Under the pieces are notes generated by a model. It ran no database searches and was not told where the DNA came from. It worked only from the letters and a program-made list of their open reading frames with translations. Made by a program: the position numbers and the translations under genes. DNA of 64,000 nt from NCBI GenBank assembly GCA_034638255.1, contig JAWPGT010000010.1:806001-870000 (forward strand), given 5' to 3'. Positions 51,655 through 62,600 of the stretch are shown here, in pieces. Source of the DNA: Coprinus comatus (Eukaryota; Basidiomycota; Agaricomycetes; Agaricales; Agaricaceae). Within the stretch, counting starts at the first letter, position 1. Each line of letters begins with the position of its first letter.

Positions 51655-52730
51655 ATGTTCCTCGACGATTTCAGCATTGAGCACCCAGTTAATCAACTAT
51701 TAGTGCCCATGAGTAACTGGACGCAATTGAAACCCCTAGATCCAATCGATATGGAATTCATTAAAGGTACGTGACTCTCTGAGCGTACAATTGTAAGAGA
51801 ATCACTCAACATTTACGTGTGTAGCGGAAATGTGCTTCTATGGTGGCTGGGTACATCCTCACAAAGCTACCCCTGAAGTGAAAGCTATTTATAAAATTAT
51901 TACACCAGGGTCAAGTTTACAGCGGTATAATCAGTATAGGTGATTCACAGCGCATCCTTGAATATTTAACGTATTGCTGATAGTAATATGCCATATCCAC
52001 TAGAGCATCAGTCATAGCTGAACTAGGAATGCGCGCACCTCCAAACAATCCTGCTAACGAATGTCTACTTTTTCATGGAACCGATAGGGCGTGTTTATTA
52101 GGAGAAGACGGCTTATCGCTATGCAATCTCGTTAAATGTCATCTATGTAACATCATCCGTAATTCGTATGATATCAGTAAATGTGGTACGTATTTTTCCT
52201 TTCCCGTTTCGGTTACATATATTGACTTATAGTTCCTAGGTACAAAACACTCATTTTGTAGATTTGGAGCTGGAATATACACTACCACTGTTTCATCCAG
52301 TAAGCTCATCCATTAATTTGTCCAGTTTGGTAGCTGATGCGCTAGTAGAAGCTGATGATTACTCTCGAAATGCGGGACGGTGGGAAACACCCAATCGCGT
52401 CGTTCTCTTGAATCGAGTTATCGTTGGAAACCCCCATATACAAGAGCGTAATGCAGTGAATATCACGGGCCCACAAAGAGGATATCACTCGGTACGAGTT
52501 CAGCATAGAGCCATCAATGTTCTCTTTGCTTACAATAATACTACCAGGTAATTGGGGCACCAGGCCAGGATCTCAATTATCAAGAAACCGTGGTATATAC
52601 GAATGATGCTATTCGTCCGGCATATGTGGTCGTTTATGGGGAACATGTTAAACACATACTCAAGATAGGGGGAGCAATGAGATCATTTCTTTCACTGGCA
52701 CTCCCAGTGATTAATGCTTTACAGAAATGA
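51655..52730 (+). CDS. PARP-like ADP-ribosyltransferase domain protein
   Basis: Six exons (51655-51766, 51825-51939, 52004-52185, 52240-52299, 52349-52491, 52548-52730) sum to a 264-residue protein. The catalytic fold is recognisable: the NAD-binding HGT in CLLFHGTDRACLLGE, a CNLVKCHLCNIIRNSYDISK segment with three Cys, FGAGIYTTTVSSKADDYS with the second conserved aromatic Tyr, and the terminal ETVVYTNDAIRPAYVVVYG, where the Glu-like position of the H-Y-E triad is expected. This is a stand-alone PARP-type ART of a kind common and often multiplied in mushroom fungi. It has no signal peptide, so it is likely intracellular. Target molecules are unknown; activity is inferred from the motif set. 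The donor after SS (52300) and the acceptor at 52348 were chosen because only they restore SSKADDYS. Confidence 0.8.
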
Positions 52731-53050
52731 TTCACTATTCAATAAGTAACGAATCTATATACCATTTATTTCACGTTTTGTGGTTTGGGAGTACACTTGT
52801 ACCATTCTGTACATTTATATATCGATTCAAAAACTTCACAGACTTTTTCAACATCCAACCTTCTGTCTCTGCTTGTACCACCTCGAGCTTGTAGGCGCCC
52901 ATAACTCCGGATAAATGACCTTTTTGAAATTCGTTAGAAAACCTTCTATTAAAGGTAATAAACATAACTTACCCGATGGGGACCAGTTATTGGAAATTGC
53001 TTTCTTTGTCCAACCAATCCATCAAATAAATCAATTGGACACTATACACG
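52731..53050. other. Intergenic region
   Basis: 3' flank of the ART gene and distal promoter of zinc-finger copy B. No separate gene is supported. Confidence 0.4.
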
Positions 53051-53185
53051 AGACCTTCTAATCTAAGTAATTCTCTCAAAACATAGGTCTTGGCCAATCC
53101 GATATAATTACTGACTATAGTAATTGTCCAAAGACCTACTAATTTGAGTAACTTTCAAAAAGTAGGTCAAGACCAATCCACCAAT
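53051..53185 (+). promoter_or_regulatory. CCAAT promoter module, copy B
   Basis: This is the counterpart of the module at 22205-22327. It shares the word ctatagtaattgtccaaa (53115-53132), cttggccaatccga (about 53089-53102) and ggtcaagaccaatccac (about 53165-53181). The two CCAATCC boxes start at 53094 and 53173, 79 nt apart, against 78 nt in copy A. Each CCAAT closes a direct repeat unit beginning aagtaa or gagtaa. A tactataag element follows at 53197-53205, and the ATG is at 53288. Confidence 0.7.
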
Positions 53186-53287
53186 TTCTACGATGTACTA
53201 TAAGAGCTTGCGCCTACATGGATTCAAAGTTATCATATCTCGTTCGCTTCAAAGCCTTGTTTGCCCAGTTACCAGCTCTATCTCACA

Positions 53288-54666
53288 ATGTCCCCCATTA
53301 CACAGGATCTCTCTACTACAAATGGTCTCCGTCCTGTGCGTAATTGATCGGTTTTCTTCTCCTACTTATCTCGTTACTAATATTAGCCTCTTCTAATAAT
53401 AGGCTACTTGCGATCTCTGTGGCAAGTCGTTCAAGCTTCCTAGCGACTTAAACCGACATGTAAATACTATCCATAATCCCAACTTCGTGTGAGTACATCT
53501 CATATCTGCTTATATAACCCAAGGTCCAAGATTCTAATTGTTTTTTTCTTCATAGTGGTTACCCTTGCCCATTCGAGGGTTGCAATCTCGTTTGTAAACA
53601 AAAGAGTAACTTCCAGACGCACTTAAGAACACAGTAAGTAGCTGCATGAAAATTAGCTTTTTGTTATGACTCTAACATCGACTTCTCATCTTTCTAGCAC
53701 CAAAGAGCAAAATCACTTTTGCCAACTTCCTCTCCTCCACGACCGCAACTCTATCTGTACCTTCCAATGTGCAGATCCATCATCTATGAACCGTCACATG
53801 AAAAGAGCTCACGCTCTCGGACAAGACAACTGTCCGTCATGGATGGTAAAGAAGATTCAGGAACGAAAATTGGCTAGGGCGAATGAAAAACGTTTGGCTA
53901 GTGAGAAAAGGAAGTTGGAGAAGAAAGCTGAAGCTTGTATCAAGCGCAAGGCAGGAAAGGCAACCACAACTTTAAAGAAAGAAGCGAAACAGAAATTGAT
54001 CAAGTGTAAACTCGAAGCTCCTTCACCGACTGGTTTCTTTGAACAACTATCAAGAGAAACACTCAACAATGATTCCGAGATTGCAATCCCGACCTGCAAA
54101 TATGCGTTTGAAACAGATCTACCTATTGCACAACCACAACCATCCCATCCTATTCCACCTTTCTCGTTGGAGCCTGAAACCAACTCTGATCTCTTCAATC
54201 TCGCTTCCAACTTTGGACATAATGGACAAGTCGAATCGTGGGCTGAATCACAGAACAATGAAGAGTTTTCTTTCAACACATTGCTTTCCCAACAAATATC
54301 ACCGCTCGTAGATGATTACTACCGTCTCAATGGATGGTTTGGTCCTTCCGGTAAGCTTAAATTAGCCAGTCAAAATATTTCAATCTCTGATTTTTCTCTT
54401 CAGATTACTCTATTTCGCCCGACCTTCCTTTCGGATCAACACCTGTCACTCAGTTCACAGAGTACCAGACTTTGCCTTCGCTTCCAGAGGTCAACATGTC
54501 ATTGTACACCGACTTTATCTTTGGAGGGGAGCTTTTTGATACAAGCTATTCGACCTCCGCCCAGTGGACTGGATCTACTGACAACAATGTCTTATTTCCC
54601 GGTTTCCATTCTGAGCCTTCCACTGGCATGAACGAATCATCCTATAATTTTACTTTTTCTGCATAA
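53288..54666 (+). CDS. C2H2 zinc-finger protein, copy B
   Basis: Five exons (53288-53335, 53403-53488, 53556-53633, 53698-54350, 54404-54666) give 375 residues with intron phases 0, 2, 2, 1, identical to the paralogue at 22450; the third exon is 78 nt in both. Finger 1 is CDLCGKSFKLPSDLNRHVNTIH, finger 2 CPFEGCNLVCKQKSNFQTHLRTH, and the third unit ends FQCADPSSMNRHMKRAH. A Lys/Arg-rich helix (KKIQERKLARANEKRLASEK) follows, then an acidic/Ser-rich, Phe-containing tail (for example EEFSFNTLLSQQISP) that could be an activation region. A DNA-binding transcription factor is the likely role. The target is unknown. It stands directly downstream of the ART gene. Confidence 0.88.
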
Positions 54667-56003
54667 TTGGCTTCAGTAGGACGCTTCTTTTCATTCATTT
54701 TCGTTTCCGAGCCATGTATTCTTTAGATATCATTGATCATCTATCAGCATTCATATAAAGTACTATTCTTACTTTGCATCATGGACAATTCATTATTTGC
54801 ACATATTCTTTGTTTTCTCATAGAACGTATCATTGTATTATTGTTACATAAATATCTATTTGGTGCTAAATGGTTGTGATTTTTGTCAAAGCATTGTCAC
54901 GGTGTTTGAGCTATAGTTCTCTATCTCAGTCGGAGTGATAGCAGAGTGTGTTGAGGGACGGCACTAACGTCTGAGTTCATACGTTTTCAGAGTGAGGTGC
55001 ACATATTGATATTTATATGTTTGGTTTCTGTCTTCAGCCTTATACACCTTGTGATAAAAATATTTAATACTTGTTATACAAGTAAGATTGCAAATTTATT
55101 ATACTACTATCATTGACCAGATGTTCGTTTTTCCCACAAGTTCGTATTTCGATTTTTAAAACACCGTCATCTAACATACTCTATTTATTGTTTGGTATTT
55201 ACATGAGGAAACATGAGTTGTGTATTAGATAAATAAAAACAGGGAAACCATTATGCCTTTCACACTACCATCTCTCTCTCCGCCACATTTACCTCGGATC
55301 AGTGCCACTCTCATCAACTCCAACTCTTAAGTGTAGTAGTATACTGCTATAACTTTACAAGTAACAAGCCTACAGGCTACAACTCACGAATGAATAGAGC
55401 TTCATTGGAACTTAATGACAATGTCACACCTTATACTGATCATCTTTCAGGATCATGGAACACTACAACAACCTAATTGATCTAATATTGCAGACCTTTT
55501 TTTGCATATGCATGAACCTGACATCACATTTAAATGGGCTTTTGAGAATCAATACAGTAAAAAGTAGACTAAAAATAGAAATAATTATGATGACGGGGGG
55601 TTGAATAAACATTTTCACGCCGATGCATATGGCAGTTCTTCTCAGCCTCTTCTGATATCAGACTTCCGCTGTTACTCAATTGGGTAACTGGGCGTGGAAA
55701 GTACGCGTTGTTTACTAGGTTCACACGGGTCTCAGAAGCTTGTATCAAATAAACCCACACACAAGATGTACCAGTCCGCTGTCACGACTATGGTGCAGAG
55801 CACTTAGTCACCAACTATTTTGTACAACTCATTTAGCACATCCACAACTTAATATTTTTCTTATCCCTCTAACCAAATAGCTTAGATTAGCGATATGAAG
55901 CATTTGGTTAGACAGATTTTTGATATCTTCAAAATTGAGGGAGATAAAAAAGTGATACATTTGAGATTTTGCCGCATTACTATATATGGGATGGATTACT
56001 ATA
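54667..56003. other. Intergenic region
   Basis: AT-rich spacer between zinc-finger copy B and the transposase remnant. Part may be old transposon flank. No gene, terminal repeat or RNA is recognised. Confidence 0.4.
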
Positions 56004-56724
56004 TTAGGAAGGACCCTGTATATCCATACTTTGTGCTACCTTCTCGGAAACTCTACGATGTGAAGCAAATCTGCGTGAACTAAAGGCCTGAACATGTGTC
56101 AAAGCCTCTTGAGCATCAAGACTTTTCTCATATGCATCAATCCATCTCCAAACTCGATGCTCCCACTTGCGTATAAGCTCCACAGACACTGAGTTTAATG
56201 CCAATGGCATATTTTCTTGAAGTGTTGGAAACGTGTAATCACAGTGCCCTCGCAAGTACTGCTTAACAGCACCCCAAAAGTATTCAATGAAGTTAAGCTC
56301 ACAATGGAACTTGGGGAGAATAATGCAAAGGTGTCCTCTAGCTTCAACAATCTCTTGAATAAGGGATTTTTGTTCCATAAAGTCGGGTTGATGATTGAGA
56401 ATTGTCTTTGCACAGCAATTAATGCCATCTGAGAAGCACTTTTTGCTTCCTTCTTTTTTCTTTGTACACTCCTTTTTCATTCCTGGTTTATAAAGCCCTC
56501 GTTCCATCAACACAACCTTCATACCCTTTGGAAGTCCTGGAAACTGGGGGTGATTGTGAGAAAAAACCATAGGTTGTATGATTTTTCGTCCATCTTGAAT
56601 ATACCATCCATCACGAAGAAGCCCTTGCTTTCCACCAGGATTCATATTCATACGAGAGGTAAGTAAAGCATTTTCTGCATATGCAGAATGTCCCTGTGAG
56701 TTATCAACCATGAGCAGCATTTGA
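56004..56724 (-). pseudogene. DDE (IS630/Tc1-type) transposase, 5'-truncated by the LTR
   Basis: The minus frame starts abruptly at the LTR edge and reads MLLMVDNSQGHSAYAENALL, then NMNPGGKQGLLRDGWYIQDG, ending with FHCELNFIEYFWGAVKQYLR. The second catalytic Asp (VDNSQGH) and the final Glu (NFIEYFWG) are present with DDE-typical surroundings. The region with the first Asp and the N-terminal DNA-binding helices is missing because the retrotransposon inserted here. The sequence is otherwise free of stops to 56004, so decay is limited. This family is common in Agaricomycetes. Terminal inverted repeats of the host element were not found. The missing half should lie beyond the right end of the retroelement. 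Confidence 0.8.
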
Positions 56725-57479
56725 TGTTACGGTTTCATATTTATCACGACTAATCATTAGAACTAATGATGGACGATAGTGTACTTTCTCTTACTCGTTT
56801 CACATAGCCTTGGACTACTGTTTCGTATAGCCTCGGACTAGCACTTTCTATGGACTTCCACTTGTCGTTTCACTCACTGTTTCAGCTGTAGATAGTTTCA
56901 CTCTCCTGTCTCACATGTATCAAGCATAGCCTACAACCTGTACTCGTAGTTGTATAAATTGTTATAATCTTGCCTATACCTCCGTTTTGGTATAGACGAT
57001 GCTACGATGGATCTCTTCAAGATGCTCGTAGGAGGAGAACGTCTACTCAGACTGAGACTATTTTCAGGGGACGACCTCCACAGTACTCGGACTGTAGATC
57101 ACAGGTGTTCCTTACTAGTAAGCCGTTCGTGCAAGAGTTAGAGCTGACTCCGGTTCTAGGTATCAAGTTGAGGGCGAAGAACGAGATAGAGTAGAAGCAA
57201 CTTAGAGTATTAAGCTGAGGCTTAATCTCTGTCGCTGTCCATGTATTTATACAACTACGAGTACAGGTTGTAGGCTATGCTTGATACATGTGAGACAGGA
57301 GAGTGAAACTATCTACAGCTGAAACAGTGAGTGAAACGACAAGTGGAAGTCCGTAGAAAGTGCTAGTCCGAGGCTATACAAAACAGTAGTCCAAGGCTAT
57401 GTGAAACGAGTAAGAGAAAGTACACTATCGTCCATCATTAGTTCTAATGATTAGTCGTGATAAATATGAAACCGTAACA
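56725..57479 (-). repeat. 3' LTR, 755 bp, with 235-bp inverted arms
   Basis: It starts TGTTACGG on the minus strand right after the polypurine tract and ends CCGTAACA, the usual TG...CA borders. The first 235 bp (57479-57245) reappear inverted at the other end (56725-56959), with two mismatches that I count (in GTTT(T/C)GTATAG and TCTA(C/T)GGAC). A TATAAA word sits at the inner end of each arm. The middle (about 56960-57244) is unique. Confidence 0.85.
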
Positions 57480-57494
57480 TTATCCCCTTTCTAG
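57480..57494 (-). other. Polypurine tract of the retrotransposon
   Basis: On the minus strand AGAAAGGGGATAA sits directly before the LTR start. This is the expected primer site for plus-strand synthesis in gypsy elements. Confidence 0.7.
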
Positions 57495-57590
57495 AGAACT
57501 AGTCCATAGTTCATAAATAATAGTTCAAGGTAGTAGTCCAGACGAAAATAAGAAGGAAAGAAAAAGTACTCAAAGAAAATAGGTCCACGT

Positions 57591-59636
57591 TTAGACACGT
57601 CTGTCATAGCGAGAGGGTCGAGTTTGGTAGGCGGGCAGCGGAGTGGGTGGTCTGGCAGGAAGAGGGTGGCGTACTGCTGAAGTGGGGATTTCCCAAAGAG
57701 GAGGAGTATGTGAAATGCGGTGTAGGAACTGGGAGGGGTGGCGGATTTCATCTACTCGGCGGTTGTCTTGCTCATCTCGATAGGTGACTCGGTTAGGTGG
57801 CAATCTGGGGTTGACCCATGGTCTGGCATCTCCTCGATAGTTTCCATCGTTCTCCAAGTTGGTAGGAAAGGGACACTCGTTTGTAAGAGGAGCGAGGGTT
57901 CGACGAGCCAGAATTCGATCCGAAGTGGGATGAGTGGTTAACAGATAAGTAGTGGTGAATTCGGGGTTTCGGTTCTCATCAAGATGTCGAGGGAGAGGAG
58001 TGAGGAGGGAGGAAGTATGTCCGACACGATGAAATTGTAGTCCATGAGCTTTCTGGGTGCCAAAGATCTCGGGAGTGATTTGATCTTGAGCTCTTGTAAG
58101 TGCGATGGGAGTGGCTGGTTCCAGGGGCTCGGGAGTATTGAGTCGAGAGACAATGACTGGGGATGTGGGTCGATTCTTGCAAGTCCAGGAATAATGTCCC
58201 ATGGTGTTGCAGAATCGGCATTGGTAGTCAGGGCATGACGATCCAATGTGTCCGACTAATCCACAGACAATGCAACCGTAATCATAACACTTCTTTTCTT
58301 CGTCAGTGAACTGGTTGTAGACCAGTAAGGGAATATCCTTCTTCATGATGTCTTCCTTCAACTTGTAGACCGGGAACCTTCCAAATCGTTGCTCAAAATC
58401 TCCAGAACTGATGATCTTATCAGCCAGTTCCTTTAATGACGATGCATAGTGAACTGCTCTTGACGATTCGAATGGTGGGTTGGAGATATTTCGTAAGATA
58501 CGGGCCTCTCGTCGGTTTGGGGGATGGTAAAGAGCGGGCGTGGTGTATCGATACGGATATCTGGAACCAAGGTTGGCGAATGGATGGTCTGGGGCGATTG
58601 GATAGGTATTGGGGATGTTGGTAAGGAGATTGGCGGGAGGAATCTGGCTAGCTGGGAGGCTGGGGTTCTCACGTCCAACATTTCTAGGAACATTCGATCC
58701 CGTTGGGTCATCTGGTCGTGGAGGGTTGGTTGTGGGGGTAGAGGCTTCTGAGATCTCCGATGCACGGGCGAGGTACTTGGTAACGGTCTCCCCGAGTTGT
58801 CGAACGAAGTATAATTGTGCCAAGCGACCGGGTGCGGAGGTTGGAGCATATCGTTCTGCTCGTGCCATCGACGCAATGTGGGTGAGGACATTCCAGAGTT
58901 CATAGAGTTTCTCGAAATATGGAAGGGAGAGAAACTCGGCATTGGATCCAGCTGGTAACTCTCGTGGTGCCTCTCCATCCTCATGGTAGGAGAGCATGTT
59001 TGGATGTCCAACTCCCCTTCTCCAGTTATAGTGATTTCCCCATTCCGATGTACTCGAATTATGAATGGAGGGGGTGGCAGGTGCGCTTCTCGGGTGAATT
59101 TCCGTCGCAAATACTGGTTCAGGCGAGTTACCATCTGACCTAGAGGGTGCAGTGGTCGGTCGTTCAATGAGGGGAGAGACTGCGTCTGGAGTTGCGATGC
59201 GGGGTATGGGGTGAGCAATGGGTGTCTCTGTTTGATCCATGGTAGGTGGAATGGCATTGAATCTTGCCAGGACGATGGCTGCAGCAAGTTGGGGTTCTTC
59301 AATCAGAGTTGTTCCAGGTGGGTAAGTACCACGAGCGATAAGAGTGTCAATGTGCAGGCGATTGAGAATGTGAGGAGGAATATCCTCGATAGCAGTATCA
59401 AGAAGAACTTGAACTTCTGGATCGTCCAGTCGAAGTTGGTTAGGATCAAAAGCTGGATTGAAAGCAAGAGGAGTATTGATAGCTCCTGTTGTAGATGCAG
59501 TTCGAGGGGGTGTGGTTGCTGGTGACGGAAAGGTATCATTGGTGGTTGAGCTTAGGCTCGGTGTGGAAGATGAGTGAGAGGAGGGCGAGTATTCAAGAGG
59601 AGAGGGGCCTGAGGTAGAGTCTTGTTGTTGGGTCAT
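57591..59636 (-). CDS. Third retroelement ORF with two zinc knuckles
   Basis: This 681-codon frame follows pol. Its ATG overlaps the pol stop as ATGA (minus strand TATAAATGACC), a layout suited to termination-coupled reinitiation. The N-terminal third is Pro/Ser/Thr-rich; about residues 215-300 form helices (YFEKLYELWNVLTHIASMA, LAQLYFVRQLGETVTKYL). About 454-485 contain two CCHC units, CIVCGLVGHIGSSC and CRFCNTMGHYSWTC, like gag nucleocapsid knuckles. There is no signal peptide or membrane span, so it is not an envelope protein. The C-terminal 150 residues are Pro/Arg-rich. The function is not known; nucleic-acid binding is inferred from the knuckles. Confidence 0.85.
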   Translation of the reverse strand: MTQQQDSTSGPSPLEYSPSSHSSSTPSLSSTTNDTFPSPATTPPRTASTTGAINTPLAFNPAFDPNQLRLDDPEVQVLLDTAIEDIPPHILNRLHIDTLIARGTYPPGTTLIEEPQLAAAIVLARFNAIPPTMDQTETPIAHPIPRIATPDAVSPLIERPTTAPSRSDGNSPEPVFATEIHPRSAPATPSIHNSSTSEWGNHYNWRRGVGHPNMLSYHEDGEAPRELPAGSNAEFLSLPYFEKLYELWNVLTHIASMARAERYAPTSAPGRLAQLYFVRQLGETVTKYLARASEISEASTPTTNPPRPDDPTGSNVPRNVGRENPSLPASQIPPANLLTNIPNTYPIAPDHPFANLGSRYPYRYTTPALYHPPNRREARILRNISNPPFESSRAVHYASSLKELADKIISSGDFEQRFGRFPVYKLKEDIMKKDIPLLVYNQFTDEEKKCYDYGCIVCGLVGHIGSSCPDYQCRFCNTMGHYSWTCKNRPTSPVIVSRLNTPEPLEPATPIALTRAQDQITPEIFGTQKAHGLQFHRVGHTSSLLTPLPRHLDENRNPEFTTTYLLTTHPTSDRILARRTLAPLTNECPFPTNLENDGNYRGDARPWVNPRLPPNRVTYRDEQDNRRVDEIRHPSQFLHRISHTPPLWEIPTSAVRHPLPARPPTPLPAYQTRPSRYDRRV

Positions 59637-62600
59637 TTATATCTGCGAGGGGGGGTAGAGAGTGTCTTCTTTGGAGGAGCCCTTTTAAGTGAAAGGCGAT
59701 GGTTCTTCTGGTATTCTTCAAACAGTTCTTTTGCTGAATCTGAAACATTCTCTTCTGGTTCCCAAGTATTCTCTGAGTCAGGAAATCCCTTCCATTTGAT
59801 CAAATACTTCATCTTGTTTCTACTCCTTTTGTGATTAATGATTGCTTCGACTTCCCAGTGTTCTTCTCCATCTATCAAATCAGGGATGGTTTCAGCGGAA
59901 GGCTTGTTTGGGTTGATCTCGTTTTGAACTGCGGGTTTCAACAGAGCCACATGAAACGTATCATAGATCTTCCATGAAGTTGGTAGAAGCAGTTGATAAG
60001 TCAGAGGTCCTTTGCGTTTTAGGATCTTGAATGGACCTTGACGTTTCGGCTTGATCTTCGATGATTGGTATTGGATGGGAAGGTTCTTCGCATTTAGATA
60101 AACTTCATCCCCTTCATTATAGGTTGGATAATGAGGGCGTTTGACACAAGAAGCTATCACTTTAGCTGCGGATTGATAGGCTAGCAGTGCTTCGTGTCTG
60201 AAGCGATCAAGTTTTCGAACATGATCATCGACTGATGGTGCACCAGATTCTTCCATGACATTGGGGAAGGATGGTGGATTTGTTCCAGTCATAATTTCTA
60301 GTGGTGATCGTTTGTTGGCGGCATGGGGACGGGAGTTGTAACTGAATTCGAGAAGTGGAAGTGCGTCGACCCAGTCATTCGGTTGGTTGTTGCAGTAGAT
60401 CGAGAGATATGTTTCAATCTCTTGATTAGCTCGTTCTGTTGCACCATCTGTTTGGGGATGGTATGCCGTAGAAGGTTTCCAGTTGATCTGGAGCATTTCA
60501 AAGAACCTTTGGGCAGCTTTAGAAGCAAAACGAGGATCACGATCTGAGACAATAGTGTTGGGGGTACCAAACCGTTTGTAGACGTTGTCGATCAGGAGTT
60601 TCGAAATATCGGTGAAGGTGCAGGTTTTCGACGTTGGACAGAGTATTATCCCCTTCGATAATCCGCGATCTATCACGGATAATATAGAATCAAATTTTCC
60701 GCAAGGAGGGAGATCGGTGATTAAGTCCATAGCTATATCGCCAAAAACACGCATGGATTCGGATGGAGGAAGTGGTTGGAATGGAGGTTTTGCAGGATTC
60801 CGATCAATCTTGAATTGTTGGCATTGTGGACAGGCTTTGACATAGTTGGTAATGAAATCGCGCATTCCAGGCCATTTCACTATTAACTGAATTCGTCTTA
60901 ATGTTTCATCTATTCCAGGGTGTCCTGCGGAATGATGATCATGATGCTGTGCTAGAAGTCGTTGTTTCTCCTTCAGAGTGGGTTCTTGGGCAATTAAGGC
61001 AGGTTCAGTTGAAGTGGCGTTTAAGAATAGCTTGTTTGGTAAAACCACAATGTCCACATTTTCTTCGGCAGAGTCAAAGTTATGATCTGGTCGTCTAGAG
61101 AGTGCATCTGCAGCAGGAATTTCTTTTCCTGGTTTGTGTTTTATCACAAAATTGTATTTCTGCAGTTCAGCCCATGTGCGAGCTTGACGACGTGACAGCT
61201 TCTGCGAATCTTGCCAAAAATGGAGATTGTTGTGATCACTGTGCACAGTTACTATATGCGGTGATCCCAGTAGGTAGTGGCGCCAGTCATCAAAAGCTTG
61301 TTTGATCGCAAGGAGTTCTTTGTCCGGAGTAGGATAGTTGCGTTCCGCAGGTCCAAGGGATTTAGAACGGAATGCACAAGGACGAGTAACTCCGTTTTCA
61401 TCAGTTTGACATAGAACACCTCCCGTTGCAAAGTCAGAAGCATCTGTTTCGACATGGAATGGTTTGTGGGGATCGGGAGTGAGAAGGATAGATCCGTTTG
61501 CAAACATGTCCTTAACAGTGTTAAAAGCTTCTTCTGCTTCTGGGGTCCATTTAAATGCTACCGATTTGCGTAGAAGGTCATTTAGAGGACGGGTGATATT
61601 GGCGTAGTCTTTGATGAATTTTCGGTAGAAGTTTGCAAATCCTAAGAACTTTCTAACTTCGCGTTGTGATGTTGGAATAGGCCATTCTGCAATTCCAGCC
61701 AGTTTGTCTTCGGACATGGTGATACTGTTCTGGCTTATTGTCATTCCTAGGAATTCTATGGAGGTTTTCTCGAATTCACATTTCTCGGTCTTGAGATAAA
61801 GATCGTTTTCTTGGACTCTTTTTAGAACTTCAAGAGTCATCTTGTTAAGATCTTGCTTGTTATCAGAGAAAATGAGAATGTCATCCATATAGACAATAAC
61901 TGCTGTACAACCAGGTTTGTCAATGAGATCTCGGAAGATATGATCCATCATTGCCTGGAACGTTGCAGGAGAATTTGTCATTCCAAAGAACATAACAGTG
62001 GGTTCGAAAAGACCGAATGGAGTTTTAAATGCTCCTTTCCATTGGTCTCCGTCAAAGATGTGAACATTGTTATATCCAAGACGAACGTCCATTTTGGTGA
62101 AGTATTTAGCTTCACGGAGGCGATCCATAATTGAGCTGACATTGGGAATGGGATAGGCGTTTTTCACAGTGTGGGAATTGAGATAGCGATAATCTTGACA
62201 TGGTCTAAGAGACTTTCCATCTTTCTTATTGACGAAAAAGAATGGTGATGCCATAGGAGATTTAGATGGTCGGATATATCCTTTGGCTAGGTTCTCATCA
62301 AGAAAGGTTTTTAATTCATCCATTTCAGCCGGTGCAAGGCGATATGGTTTGTAAGACTTTGGAGTGAAGGTTTCTTTTAGATCGATGCGATGATCACAAG
62401 GTCGTGATGGAGGAAATCGTTCTGAGGCCTTCTTGTCAAAGACGGGAAGATATTTCCATAATGTTCTAGGAACTATTTCCTTTGGATCGGAAGATGTGGC
62501 TTTTGCATGCTTTTGAGATATAAGTTGGGATGCAGAAGTTTTGGCATTGATTTGTATGAGGCGGCCAGCCAATCCAGTGTCAAGGGTATCAGGGAGCGAT

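Noticed and set aside
56970..57194. 74-codon frame inside the LTR
   Set aside because: Lies in the unique middle of the 3' LTR and has no domain; expected by chance.
57245..57479. Reading the two 235-bp arms as terminal inverted repeats of a separate MITE-like element
   Set aside because: The polypurine tract sits right next to the TGTTACGG border and pol/ORF3 lie directly upstream, so the LTR explanation is better; the other LTR is needed to be certain.
57591..59636. Envelope gene in the retroelement
   Set aside because: The ORF has no signal peptide, membrane span or furin-like site; the zinc knuckles point to a nucleic-acid-binding protein.
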